DNA from: Streptacidiphilus sp. 4-A2
GTDB lineage: Bacteria > Actinomycetota > Actinomycetes > Streptomycetales > Streptomycetaceae
Length of the DNA: 64,000 bases
Reading direction: 5' to 3'
NCBI GenBank assembly: GCA_014284505.1
Contig: JAAFYY010000001.1
Span: 2,852,001 to 2,916,000 of the forward strand
Under the pieces are notes generated by a model. It had not been told where the DNA came from, ran no database searches, and saw only the letters and a program-made list of their open reading frames with translations. The translations under genes and the position numbers were made by a program. Shown here in pieces: positions 17,115 to 26,744 of this stretch. Each line of letters opens with the position of its first letter. The stretch's first letter is position 1.

Positions 17115-18239
17115 ATGCCTCCACTGCCCAGACGCGCCCGGTTATGGTTCGTCGCACTGGCCACGGCCGCCCTCGCGGCCTGCACCCTGCTCCTCGGGCC
17201 GCTCGCGCCGGCCAACGCCACTGCCACCCGGCAGACCGAGGCGGCGAGCTCCCTGCCCGCCTGCCCCTTCTGGGCCTCCGGGATCACGCCGCCGCCGCGC
17301 ACCACCACGCCCTGGGTGCCGCCGCTGCAGACCGCCCCCGCCGTCGACTTCTCCACCCGGCCGGCCGCTCCCACGATCACCGGCACGCTGGTGAACGGGC
17401 AGGTCACCGTCACCGTCAGCCCGGTGCCGAACGCCGTGGCCTACAAGGTGTGGCGTGACGGCGTGGACATCGGCTACATCAGCTACTGGGGCCAGACCGG
17501 GCCGCTGACCGTCACCGACAGCTCGCCCTGCCAGGGCGCGTACTACGACGTCGTGGCCATGTACGACACCAGCAACTCGGACGCCTCGCTCGGCCAGCTC
17601 TCCACGCCCTACTGGCTCGGTGCCAACGGGACGCTCGCTCCGGGCGCGGGCGATGTGGCGGTCGGGACGCAGATCCCGATGATGGTCACCTCGTACGACA
17701 ACGACGGCCAGACCGCCGCCGGCTACAACTCCCAGCTCGGGGTCTGCGCCACCGACCCACGGGTGATCCCCTGGGGCACGTACTTCACCATACCGGGGTA
17801 CGGGACCTGCTACGCCGCCGATCTGGGCACCTGGATCCAGAACGACACGGTTGACGTCTGGCTGCCCGGTGACCAGGCGAACAACTGGGGCGTGCAGGAC
17901 AAGACGGTCACCGTGATCGCCGATCCGTACAGCACCGGCTCCTCGCCGACCACCCCGGCCTCACCCACGGCAAGCGCGTCGCCGTCGGGCTCCCCGACCC
18001 CGAGCCAGAGCCCGACCCCGAGCCAGAGCCCGAGTCAGAGCCCGACCGCCAGCGCCTCCCCCTCGCCGACGGGCAGCGGGACCTGCGCGGCGGCCTGGAG
18101 CGCGTCCACCTCGTACACCAAGGGTGCGGTCGTCTCCTACAACGGCGAGAACTACACCGCGACCTACGTCTCAACCGGTGCCGTGCCCGGAGCCCCGACC
18201 TCCTGGGCCGTGTGGACCGCCGACAGTCCCTGCAGCTAG
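17115..18239 (+). CDS. Secreted 3D-domain protein with C-terminal chitin-binding (CBM5/12) module
   Basis: An intact exported protein of 374 residues. Residues 1-37 are a signal peptide (RRAR, hydrophobic core, APANATA). A fibronectin-III-like segment follows (residues 75-135, ending NAVAYKVWRDGVDIG). Residues 185-275 form a 3D domain, the double-psi barrel of lytic transglycosylase-like enzymes, with ATDPRVIPWGTYFTIPGYG and the Asp pairs CYAADLGTWIQ and DTVDVW. A Pro/Ser/Thr linker (PSQSPTPSQSPSQS) leads to a CBM5/12 module (AWSASTSYTKGAVVSYNGEN). It likely acts on, or is targeted to, chitin or cell-wall glycans outside the cell. The ATG has GAAGGAAG upstream. Expression is predicted to follow chitin/GlcNAc status through DasR. 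Confidence 0.88.
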   Translation: MPPLPRRARLWFVALATAALAACTLLLGPLAPANATATRQTEAASSLPACPFWASGITPPPRTTTPWVPPLQTAPAVDFSTRPAAPTITGTLVNGQVTVTVSPVPNAVAYKVWRDGVDIGYISYWGQTGPLTVTDSSPCQGAYYDVVAMYDTSNSDASLGQLSTPYWLGANGTLAPGAGDVAVGTQIPMMVTSYDNDGQTAAGYNSQLGVCATDPRVIPWGTYFTIPGYGTCYAADLGTWIQNDTVDVWLPGDQANNWGVQDKTVTVIADPYSTGSSPTTPASPTASASPSGSPTPSQSPTPSQSPSQSPTASASPSPTGSGTCAAAWSASTSYTKGAVVSYNGENYTATYVSTGAVPGAPTSWAVWTADSPCS

Positions 18240-18252
18240 GTGTCGCACCGAG

Positions 18253-18294
18253 CAGTACCGGCCGGGGCCCCGCGCGGGGCCCCGGCCGGTACTG
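18253..18294 (+). terminator. Perfect 42-base palindrome after the chitin-binding protein gene
   Basis: Bases 18253-18294 are a perfect palindrome (arms starting CAGTACCGGCC) with no loop and no T-run, 14 bases past the stop codon. It is a strong factor-independent-type terminator of the style seen after highly expressed actinomycete genes. Confidence 0.8.
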
Positions 18295-18371
18295 TGAACC
18301 GCTCGGCCGAACGGATGGGTGCCTGTCCGCGCCTGCCGCCGCGCACCGGCACCGCCGGTTAGCTTGGCGGG

Positions 18372-19495
18372 ATGCGAGCACGCGTGCGGTTCCGGACGGT
18401 GGTGGCGGGTGTCTGCGCGGCGGGCCTGGCCTGGCCCCTGGCGGCGATGGCCGCGCACGGCGGAGCACCGCCGCGCACGGCCGAGGTGCAGCCGGTGCCC
18501 GGGCGGACCGCCGCCGCCAGCCACGACGACGCGTCCCGGCCCCCGGCACCGGACTGCGCCCGGCTGGCGTGCGTGGCGCTGACCTTCGACGACGGGCCCT
18601 CCCCGGCGACCCCGGCGCTGCTGGACGACCTGGACGCGGCCCGGGTGAAGGCGACGTTCTTCGTGGTGGGGCAGCAGGTCCGGGCCTTCCCCTCGCTGCT
18701 GCGGCGGGAGGCGGCCGACGGCCAGGTGATCGGCAACCACACCTACACCCACCCGCTGCTGGCGTCGCTGACGCCGGACCAGGTGCACGACCAACTCGCC
18801 GACACCCAGCAGGCGGTCTACCGGGTCATCGGGGTACGGCCGGTCCTGATGCGGCCGCCCTACGGCTCCTACAGTGCGGCAGTGCGCTCCTTCGGTCTCC
18901 CGCTGGTGGTGTGGGACGTCGACAGCATGGACTGGTCGCACCACGACCCGGCGATGGTCCTGCGCCGGGCCGCGGCCGGGATCCGCGCGGGGTCGATCCT
19001 CCTGATGCACGACACCCAGCCCGAGACCCTCGCAGCCGTCCCCCAGCTCATCCGCAACCTGCGGGCGGCCGGGTACACGCTGGTGACGGTCCCGCAGCTG
19101 TTCGCCGGGACCGGATTCCGCCCCGGCGAGGTCTACCGCGACCGCGACTCCGCCGCCCGGCCCGACGCCGACTCCCGCTCGTGGACCACCGGGTTGCCCG
19201 GCACCGACGGCGACACCGCCGACACCGCCGCCGGATATGTGCTGTGGCGCTACGCCACCCACTCCCCCACCGGCCCGGCCGAAGCCGGCACCCGGGAGAC
19301 CGGCCTGCACCCCGCCAGTGCCACGACACCCTCCCGCCCCACGCCACCAGCGTCGACGAGCCCGCCTTCGCGATCCGCAACTCGACCAGCCATGACGTCG
19401 CCATGTACGACACCCCCGACTGCACCCACCGAACCGCCACGCTGACCCCCGGCGGCGAGCAGATCGGCACCCTGCGCAGCTTCAAGGTCCGCTGA
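18372..19495 (+). CDS. Secreted polysaccharide deacetylase (NodB domain), 3' frameshift
   Basis: Removes acetyl groups from chitin- or peptidoglycan-type sugars outside the cell. After an N-terminal export signal (RFRTVVAGVCAAGLAWPLA) the five NodB motifs appear in order: TFDDGPS near residue 70, GNHTYTHP near 121, RPPYGSYS near 160, WDVDSMDW near 180 and LLMHD near 213. The Asp-Asp and His-x3-His metal ligands are all present. Past residue 310 the frame breaks. A second frame continues into a short domain (EPAFAIRNSTSHDVAMYD ... TLRSFKVR), which may be fused to this protein or be a separate small secreted protein. It follows the chitin-binding gene on the same strand, which fits a shared role in chitin or wall turnover. 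Confidence 0.88.
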
Positions 19496-19566
19496 ACCCG
19501 CCCGGCGGAGCGGTACCGCCGCGGGTCTCAGATCCCAGGCCCCAGGTCCCACCGGACGGTCGGGTG

Positions 19567-22334
19567 TCACCCGCGCAGGCGGGCCTGCCGGGCGGTGACC
19601 AGGGTGCGCCAGCGCTCGCGGGTGCGGTGCTGCGGATCGAGCCAGCGTACCGGCGAGGCGAGGTCGGGCGGCAGCGGGCGGCCGGCCATGAAGTGGGCGA
19701 TGTCGGTGTAGTAGGCGTGGTCACCGCCGGAGGTCAGCTCCCGCAGCCGGCTGATCTCCGCGTCCAGAGCAGGGTTCTGCCGCGCCGGGCCCCCGCCGGA
19801 ATCCCGGCCCTCGCCGGAGTCAGGTCCGGCGGCGCCGGTGTCAGGTTCGGCGCCGGTGTCCAGGACGGCGTGGTGGAAGCAGACGGCGAGCTGGAGGGTG
19901 GCCTGGGCCCCGGGGAGTCCGGCGGCGGTGATCTCCTCGCGCAGGGCCCGGACGCGTTCGTCGAATTCGGGGCCGGGCTGGCCGGCGTCGCGCACCAGGG
20001 CGGCGATGCGGGTGGTGATCGCGGCGGCACGCGGGTCGGCCTGTTCCAGCAGAAGTTGCGCGAGGCCGATCTCGGGGTCGGCCCGGTCCGGGTCCAGGAA
20101 CGCGAGGACCAGGGCGCGCAGGCTCTGGGCGGTCGCGGCCTCACCGGCGACGGTGTGCTGTTCGGCCTGGGTGCGCGCGGCGCCGAAGGACTCGGCTGCG
20201 CGGTCCAGGTCGCCCTGGGGCCACCAGACCTCGCCCAGGAGGCTGTGGTGGCGGGCTTCCCAGCCCACTTCCCGGCCCAGGGTGCGGGCGGCGGCCAGGG
20301 CGGTCGGGAAGTCCCCGGCGAGGTGGGCGAGGTGCGCCAGGCCACGACGGGCGGCCGGGGCGAAGCGGCCTCCGCCGGAGGCGATCCGGCCCATCCCGTG
20401 CCGGGAGGTCTCGCTGTGGCCGAGGTCGCGCTGGGCCTTCGCCAGGTAGTAGCGGGCCATGTCGTCCAGGGTGCCGGGCAGCAGTCCGGTCTCGACGACC
20501 GCGGTCAGCCGGTCGGCGGTGTGCTCGCGGTGCTCCTGCTGGCGCCGGGCGAGGGCGCTGAGGGTCTCCACGAGCGCGTCGGCGGCGGTGCGCAGCCGCC
20601 CGGCCGCGGTCCCGGGCAGGGCCGGCGGGGCCAGGGGTTCCCAGACCGAGTCGGTGACATAGGCCAGGGCGGCGTCGGTGAGCCAGTCCAGGTCGAGGGC
20701 GTAGTCGCGGGCCAGCCGCAGGCCCTGGCGCAGGCAGGCGACGACGGTGGCGCGGTCGTGCGGGGCGCGCGCGAACTGGTCGCCTATGGCGTGGAAGGCC
20801 CGGTCGGCGGCGCGGGTCCAGTCGCGCCGGGTCCAGTGGTCGCCGCTGCCGTCGGTGGCGTGCCGGATCGCGGAGCGCACGGCCTGGTGCAGGTGGTAGG
20901 GCCACAACGGGGCGGTCGGGTCCTCCAGTACGAAGGGGCGCTCGACCAGCCGGCTGGCGGGGGCTTCGCGTTCCTGGCCGGCGGCGGCGGTGGCCAGGTC
21001 GACCGAGAACGCGTCGAGGAGCGCGGCGGCGCGCAGCACCTCCCGTTCCGGGTCGGGCAGTTCGCTCAGGGTCCGGTCGACCAGGGCCGGGAAGTCGTGG
21101 TCGAAGTCGGCGGGCTGCGGGGCGCGGGTACGGCGGATCTCCAGGAAGCGGCCGACCGACAGGTCCAGGTACAGGGGCAGGCCGTGCGAGCGCTCGGTGA
21201 CGACGCGGCGGATGTCCTGCCCGATCAGCGGCCGGCCGGCCTTGGTGAGCCGGCGGGCGAGGTAGTCCTCGCAGTCCTCCGGCGCCAGCTCCCCGATCAG
21301 GAGCTGCCGCCCGGTCCCGGGCCGCCGGCCGCGTGCGCCACCGCGCCTGGCCAGGCCCGGCCAGGCGGCCGGCCCGGTCCAGTCGAGCAGCCCGGCCAGG
21401 CCCGGATCGGCCCACTGGAGCCGGTTACGGCCGGTGACCACGAACAGGGCGTTCGGCATCAGCCAGACGATCCGCTGGAGCAGCCGCTCCAGGTCCCGGT
21501 GGGCGCGGTCGCCGACGTCCTCCCAGGTGTCCATCAGGATCACCGGCACAACCGGCTGCTGGTGCTCGCGGGCGAGCTGCGCCAGGTCCCAGGCCAGCAG
21601 GTGCGGGGTGTAGGAGAGCATCTCCAGGTCGGGCTCGGCCTCCAGCAGGTCCGCCAGCCGGGCGCACCCGGCCAGGGCCCGCACCGACGCCCGGTGTTCG
21701 CGCAGCGCCCGTACCAGTGCCCCGGTGACCTGCCCGACCACGCTGCCGACCACGCCGGGCAGGAGCAGGGCCTGGGCGACCTCCCCCAGCGCGGACCGCA
21801 TCTGCTCCGGCAGGTCCACCGCCTCGCTGAACCGCGCGAAGCCGCTGCTGCTGCGCCGCAGGTGCTCTTCGAGGGGTTCGCCGGGTGCTGGCGCTCCCAG
21901 TAGCGGTGCAGCGCGAGGTCGAAGGCGTGCATCGGACGGCCGAGGCCCGCGACGGCGAGCCGGATCGACAGCACCGCCTGTTCGAAGGAGGTCCCGGCGG
22001 AGCGGGCGAGGTCGATCCGGACCGGCAGGATCCGGCCCTCGGGCCAGGTCAGTTGCGGCCACTGGGCCGGGCGGCGGGCGTCGTCGGCGAGTGCCGCCTC
22101 GATGGCGCGGGACAGCGCGGTCTTGCCGATGCCGCCCACCCCGTGGAAGGCCAGCACATTGCGCCGCGGCGCCTCGATGTCCTCGACGTCGAAGCCGGGT
22201 TGGCCGATCCGCTCGATGTGCTCGCCCAGGACGGCGCGGACCGCCTGCCACTGGGTCTGCCGGTCGGCGAAGATCTCGTCCGCGGCCAGGCCCCGGTCGT
22301 TCGAGCCGAACACCGCCCGCAGATCACGCCCCAT
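19567..22334 (-). CDS. Large STAND-type P-loop NTPase with helical-repeat C-terminus
   Basis: A cytoplasmic protein of about 922 residues. The N-terminal quarter carries Walker A GVGGIGKTALSRAIE near residue 64 and a hydrophobic strand ending in acid residues (VVPVILMDTWEDVGDR) as Walker B, followed by sensor-like VVTGRNRLQW and a winged-helix-like part (LPLYLDLSVGRFLEIR). The C-terminal half is Ala/Leu-rich paired helices like TPR repeats (AARRGLAHLAHLAGDFPTAL). This is the STAND layout used for signal sensing by oligomerisation, known from regulators and from antiphage proteins such as Avs. No effector domain is obvious at either end. One frameshift near 21890. It stands alone, with a terminator upstream, so its partner is unknown. 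Confidence 0.8.
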
Positions 22335-22433
22335 GGCACCCCCTGCTGATCACCCTGCGTCAAATCTATGCTCTCGCAGCGTGTTCGGGGGCGGCTTCCG
22401 GAGATCCGCTGCGCGGGCCGCCGGGTGCCCGGT

Positions 22434-22470
22434 GTCTGGTGCCCGGCGCCTGGCGTCTGGTGCCCGGCGC
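22434..22470. repeat. Short tandem repeat, 21-base period
   Basis: The 16-mer gtctggtgcccggcgc occurs at 22434-22449 and again at 22455-22470, with degenerate copies on both sides. It lies downstream of the lectin gene and upstream of the STAND gene start. Confidence 0.7.
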
Positions 22471-22480
22471 GGAACGCGGC

Positions 22481-22518
22481 GCAGGCCGGGACAGGGTGGG
22501 TGCCCTGTCCCGGCCTGC
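22481..22518 (-). terminator. Terminator of the lectin gene
   Basis: Perfect 16-bp stem (gcaggccgggacaggg with its complement) and a 6-base loop, about 40 bases past the lectin stop codon and upstream of the STAND gene. No T-run, as is common in this GC range. Confidence 0.75.
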
Positions 22519-22560
22519 ACGGTGTGCGGGTGGTGCGGGTGGAGCTTGCGCGCGGGCGCG

Positions 22561-23694
22561 TCAGTCGGCGCAGGAGGTGAACGTGGTGCTGGTCTCCGCG
22601 ACATAGACGCTGGCCCCGCCGGTGGGGTCGGTGGTGAGCGGCACGCTGACGCTGTCGGCGGCGCTCCACGGGAAGCCGCCGAGGTCGAAGGTCCAGTTGC
22701 CGGTGACCTGGGTCGCCAGCTCCGAGAGCGCGACCCAGCCGTACTGGCCGGCCGGCACCGGGATGGTCAGTGTGTTGCCCAGTGTCTGGCTGACGCTGTT
22801 GGTGACCGAACCGGTGACCGAGGCCGAGACCTTGCCCTGGAGGGTGATGGTGCCCTTGCCGCTGGGGACGGGGGCGGGGCCGCCGCCGTCGACCTCTCCG
22901 CTGCCTCCGGGATCGAGTTCCACCCCCATGGTGCCGCCGATGGTGTCCGACCAGCCCGTGGTGTCGTTCAGCTGGAAGGCCCAGGTGATGGGCGCGGAGG
23001 TGCCGTTGTACCAGACCGGCGAGACGCACTGCTTGGGCAGTGGCGCGGCCGGGGCCTGGCTGGCGGTGGTCCACGAGCAGGTCGAGGAGTCGTTCTCGCA
23101 GGTGACGGTGGCGTGCCCGAGGGCCAGGTTCCACGCCGCCTGGTAGGCGGTCGCGGGCAGGGCCCACTGCTGGTTGGCCGTGCCGTTGCAGCCGTAGCTG
23201 TCGGTCCACGCGTCGCTGTACGAGGCACCGAGCAGCAGGTCCCAGGCAGTTGTCGGTGCCCTCCTGACGGATCATGAAGGCGTGCTGCGTCGATCCGGCG
23301 ATCGGCTGGAAGTACCAGTCCTCGGTCGCCCGCCCGTCGCACGGCTGCTGCCGCAGCGGCAGGCCCGCGTCGATGCACAGGCCGGTGCCGCCGTTCACGA
23401 TGGTGAAGGACGAGTCGGCGGCCGGGGCGCCGATCTGCCAGGACTCGTCGTAGCCGGCGCCGTGTCGGTGACGATGATGGAACCGGCACCGGTGGTGCCG
23501 TTCTGGTCGTCCAGGCTGAAGCCGTTGCTGAGCGAGGTGATGCTCACCCCGCTCAGCGTGGAGGTGTCACTCGGGTGCACGGTTGCCGCGCCGGCCGGGG
23601 CTGCCGCGAGCCCGAGGACGATACAGCAGGCTGCCATGGCGGCGGCCAGTATCCTCCTTCGGAACACGGCGAACCTCGCAGTGAGGATTCCCAT
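22561..23694 (-). CDS. Secreted ricin-type lectin with possible aerolysin-like C-terminal domain
   Basis: About 378 residues. The start MGILTARFAVFRRRILAAAM opens a signal peptide ending APAGAA near residue 40. The middle has beta-trefoil (ricin B) features: GGTGLCIDAG, RATEDWYFQPIAG and QEGTDNCLG, with Cys pairs. The C-terminal 110 residues contain a Ser/Thr/Val-alternating stretch (GKVSASVTGSVTNSVSQTLG), then LTIPVPAGQYGWVAL and VTGNWTFDLGG, a pattern resembling the amphipathic hairpin and following strands of aerolysin/ETX-type pore formers. That resemblance is my inference and unproven. At least three frameshifts (near 23465, 23240 and 22990). It lies in tandem with a secreted esterase. 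Confidence 0.72.
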
Positions 23695-23768
23695 GGATCT
23701 GTTCCCTTCGGTGAGCGCTGTCCTGTTCGATTCGGGTACGGATACCGGCTCCCCCGTGGTCGGTATCG

Positions 23769-25066
23769 TCAAGTCAGGCGTCCGGAGCGCGGGTTGAGCA
23801 GCGCCCCGTCGGCCTGGGGTGCCCCGGCCCGTTCCGCCGGTGACAGTTCCGCCGGTGACAGTTCCGCCGGCGCCCGCGAAGGCCCGTTGCAGGCGCGGCA
23901 GCAGCAGTCGGCCAGGTCCTGGTCCCAGCAGCCGGCGTCATGGCCGCCGTCGCACGTGCCCCAGCCGGCGCCGCTGCCGTAGTCCACGAAGTACGGAGTC
24001 TGCCCGGCGGCGATCAGGGCGGCGTCGAAGTGCTGGGAGGAACTCTCCAGCCAGGACTCCATCCCGCCCGCCACGGAGACGCTGCCGCTGCCGTTTCCGA
24101 CGTAGATGGAGACGTTCATCCCGGCGTACGCCGCGGCGTTCCGGGTCGGGTCGGCGGCGTTCCACAGGGAGTCGTTGTACGGCGGGGTCAGCGAGACCGG
24201 GTAGGGCGAGCCGAACAGCGCGTCGCTGCTGACGGCCGGCTGGTAGGGGTCGCTGGTCGGGCGGCAGGCGCTCCAGTCCGAGACCCCGGCAGGGTCCGCT
24301 GCTGACGACCGGAAGGGCGCCCTGCGCGTCGGTCAGCGAGGCGACCACCACCTCGCGCAGGACCATCTCGTTCTCCGACAGGTCATTGTCGCCCGACAGC
24401 GTGGCGACCTGGCTGAACAGGTCCGGGTGGAGCCCGGCCAGGTGCAGGGCCCCGAAGCCGCCCATGGAGATGCCGGCGATGGCGCGGTCCTGCTTCTCCG
24501 GAATGGTGCGCAGGTTCGCGTCGATGAACGGGATCACCTGGTCGATCTCGAAGCTCTCCCAGTCCTGGGCGCCGGCCGCGGTGGTCTGGTCCAGCCAGTT
24601 GGAGTACCAGCCGCGCGCACCGCCGTCCGGCATGACGATGATCATCCCCGAGGTGTTCTTGATCGCGTCGAACTGGGGGAAGTAGGCGCCGGAGAAGTAG
24701 TCGCACGGGTCGCCCGGCGAGCCGGCCAGCAGGTACAGGACCGGGTAGCGCTCGGTCGGGTTGCTGTAGTAGTCGGCGGGCAGGACGATCCGGATGTGGT
24801 GCCCGACCGTGCCGGGGTCGTCGGCCACGTCGGGTGTGGTCACGGTGACCGTGAAGTCGGTGCGTGCGTGGCGCAGGGACACCCGGGTCCCGCAGTGAGG
24901 GGTCGTTCACCTGGGTCAGCCCGAAGCCGTCGGCCAGCGTCGGCGGGCCGGACGGGTCCGCGTGTGCGGCGGGTGCGGGCACGGCCAGCAGCGTCGCCGC
25001 GGCCATCGCCACCGCGGCCAGTGCCGCCTGCGCCCGTGGGCGCAGGGCGGACATGAGCAGTCTCAT
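23769..25066 (-). CDS. Secreted Ag85/esterase-D-type alpha/beta hydrolase
   Basis: An exported esterase of about 432 residues related to mycobacterial antigen 85 and S-formylglutathione hydrolase-like enzymes. It has a signal peptide (ALAAVAMAAATLLAVPAPAAHA), then HHIRIVLPADYYSNPTERYP, VLYLLAGSPG, the nucleophile elbow AGISMGGFGAL and, toward the end, a Cys-rich tail (TCDGGHDAGCWDQDL, CCCRAC) that is unusual and could form disulfides. Two frameshifts (near 24885 and 24290). The ATG has GAGGA upstream. Two identical 15-base repeats lie 50-90 bases upstream and a TetR gene precedes it on the same strand, suggesting control by that regulator. Confidence 0.8.
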
Positions 25067-25117
25067 CAGCTGTCCTCGCGGATCGATGGGGATGCCGGAG
25101 AACAGGCTAGCGTCCAT

Positions 25118-25156
25118 GAACATTGATGTACATGGATCAGAGAACATTGATGTACA
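25118..25156 (-). promoter_or_regulatory. Duplicated operator candidate upstream of the esterase gene
   Basis: Two exact copies of gaacattgatgtaca (25118-25132 and 25142-25156), 24 bases apart, each containing the palindromic core tgtaca. The patch is far more AT-rich than its surroundings. It sits between the TetR stop and the esterase start, where an operator would be expected. Confidence 0.7.
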
Positions 25157-25184
25157 CAAAGCGCGGCGGGCCTGCCACCGGCCG

Positions 25185-25814
25185 TCAGACCTCCAGCAGC
25201 GCCCGCACGAACTCGGTGATCGCACCGCGCAGTTCGGCCAGCCCGGCCAGGTCGCCGACCTCGATCCGCGCGGTCACCAGCGCACTCACCGCGCCGATCA
25301 CCGCGCGCCCGATGAACCGCGGATCCAGCCCAGGACGCCACCGGCCACCCTCGGTGATCGCATCGGCGACCAGCATCGCGAACCGCTCCTGCCGCGCTAT
25401 CCGACGCGACACCGCGGCATATCCGGCGCCGTAGACCTCGATCAGAAACACCCGCGCCGAGGCCGGTGAAGCGGCCAGCGTCCCGAGATAGGCGTCCATC
25501 ACCCGGTCCAGCCGGAGCATCACCGGATCGGTCGGCGAGCCCAGCGCCTCTTCGATCCTCGCGACGAACACGTCGGCCGAGGCGTCGAACGCCGCCAGAA
25601 AGCAGTCCTCCTTGTTCGAGAAATGCTCATAGAACGTCTGGCGGGAAATCCGGGCCCGCTTGAGGACGGCGCCGACCGTCGCGCCGCCATAACCCTGCTC
25701 CGCCACCACCGCCACCATGCCCGCCAGCAGCCGGGACCGCTGCGCCGTGCTGACCTCGTCCCGGGTCAGCCGGTGATGCCCGCGCGGCAGGGTGGGCATA
25801 CTCTCAAAATCCAT
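25185..25814 (-). CDS. TetR/AcrR-family transcriptional regulator
   Basis: An intact protein of 209 residues. The N-terminal helix-turn-helix spans about residues 30-75: AVVAEQGYGGATVGAVLKRA, then RISRQTFYEHFSNKEDCFLAAF, the classic TetR recognition helix. The C-terminal ligand-binding part (residues 85-205) is all-helical. It lies upstream of the secreted esterase on the same strand; two 15-base direct repeats in between are its best operator candidates. Confidence 0.93.
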   Translation of the reverse strand: MDFESMPTLPRGHHRLTRDEVSTAQRSRLLAGMVAVVAEQGYGGATVGAVLKRARISRQTFYEHFSNKEDCFLAAFDASADVFVARIEEALGSPTDPVMLRLDRVMDAYLGTLAASPASARVFLIEVYGAGYAAVSRRIARQERFAMLVADAITEGGRWRPGLDPRFIGRAVIGAVSALVTARIEVGDLAGLAELRGAITEFVRALLEV

Positions 25815-26151
25815 CCCGGAAATCTACCGCCTCATCATCTCCGCAGCACCCGAAGGAACAGCGGCGGTAATTCCTACTGATGAGTACCGGATTCACGCGG
25901 CAGCCCTTCCGCCGTCATCCGCCGCAGCACGGCGTTCAACGGGTTCAACGGGCTGCTTCACCGGCATTCCCGCCAACTGCCCTGCGTTCCCGTGGCGTCG
26001 GCACAAAAGCGACACCACTGCCGCGGCAGCGACAGGGCCGGGCCTTGGTCTGTGCGATTGCGGTGCGGCATCCGGCCGTTGAACCGCGGCACCACGCCGC
26101 GGCCGCGGCTACCGTGCCCGGCCGGGCGCGGGCCGCGCCGGGCAGGCAGGT
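25815..26151. other. Intergenic region with no recognisable gene
   Basis: This 337-base gap between the TetR gene and the DUF1003 gene holds only short frames without family resemblance. It presumably contains the tetR promoter near 25830-25880, where the sequence is less GC-rich. Nothing else stands out. Confidence 0.5.
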
Positions 26152-26609
26152 TCAGCCGACCCGCTCCTGCTCGGCGGCCTGGGCGTAGGGCGGTTGTCCA
26201 GTTCCTTGAGCAGGGCCTGGAGTTCGGAGCGCAGGTAGTCGCGGGTCGCGACCTCACCCAGGCTCTGCCGCAGCGCGGCGACCTCGCGGGTCAGGTACTC
26301 GGTGTCCGAGACGGTGCGCTCGCCCCGTTCCCGGTCCTGCTCCATGTTGACCCGGTCCCGGTCGTCCTGCCTGTTCTGTGCGAGCAGGATCAGCGGGGCG
26401 GCATAGGAGGCCTGGAGCGACAGTACCAGGGTGAGGAAGATGAACGGGTAGCTGTCGAACCGCAGATCCGGCGGGGCGACCACATTCCAGCCCACCCACA
26501 GCAGGACCACGATGGTCATCCAGACCAGGAACTGTCCGGTGCCCAGATAGCGGGCGATCCGCTCCGAGAGCTGACCGAACGCCTCGGAGTCGGGGTTGGG
26601 CAGCGTCAT
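26152..26609 (-). CDS. DUF1003 membrane protein
   Basis: About 152 residues. Two hydrophobic segments (LVWMTIVVLLWVGWNVV and YPFIFLTLVLSLQASYAAPLILLAQ) flank the conserved PFIFLTLVLSLQASYAAP core of the DUF1003 family, followed by NRQDDRDR and a long charged helix. Function unknown. Restoring one C near 26187 changes the tail to LDNRPYAQAAEQERVG and ends at 26152, the natural C-terminus; without it the frame runs on into low-complexity sequence. It follows a PRC-MgtE_N-CBS gene on the same strand, a combination that suggests a role in divalent-cation homeostasis. Confidence 0.88.
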
Positions 26610-26744
26610 CCGGGGGCGGCGGCGCTGTGGCAGGTCGAGCCGGCCGCGCCGGTCCTCCTCCCGACGCGCGGGGCGCGGGACGCGGCCTCGCGCCGTCGCT
26701 GGTCGCGTCGTTCGTGCAGGTCGCGCTCGCGCGGGTGGCGGCGG

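Noticed and set aside
19564..21903. 779-residue plus-strand frame opposite the STAND gene
   Set aside because: Composition (Gly/Val/Gln/Arg, no motifs) is that of an antisense shadow; the minus strand has Walker motifs and TPR-like helices.
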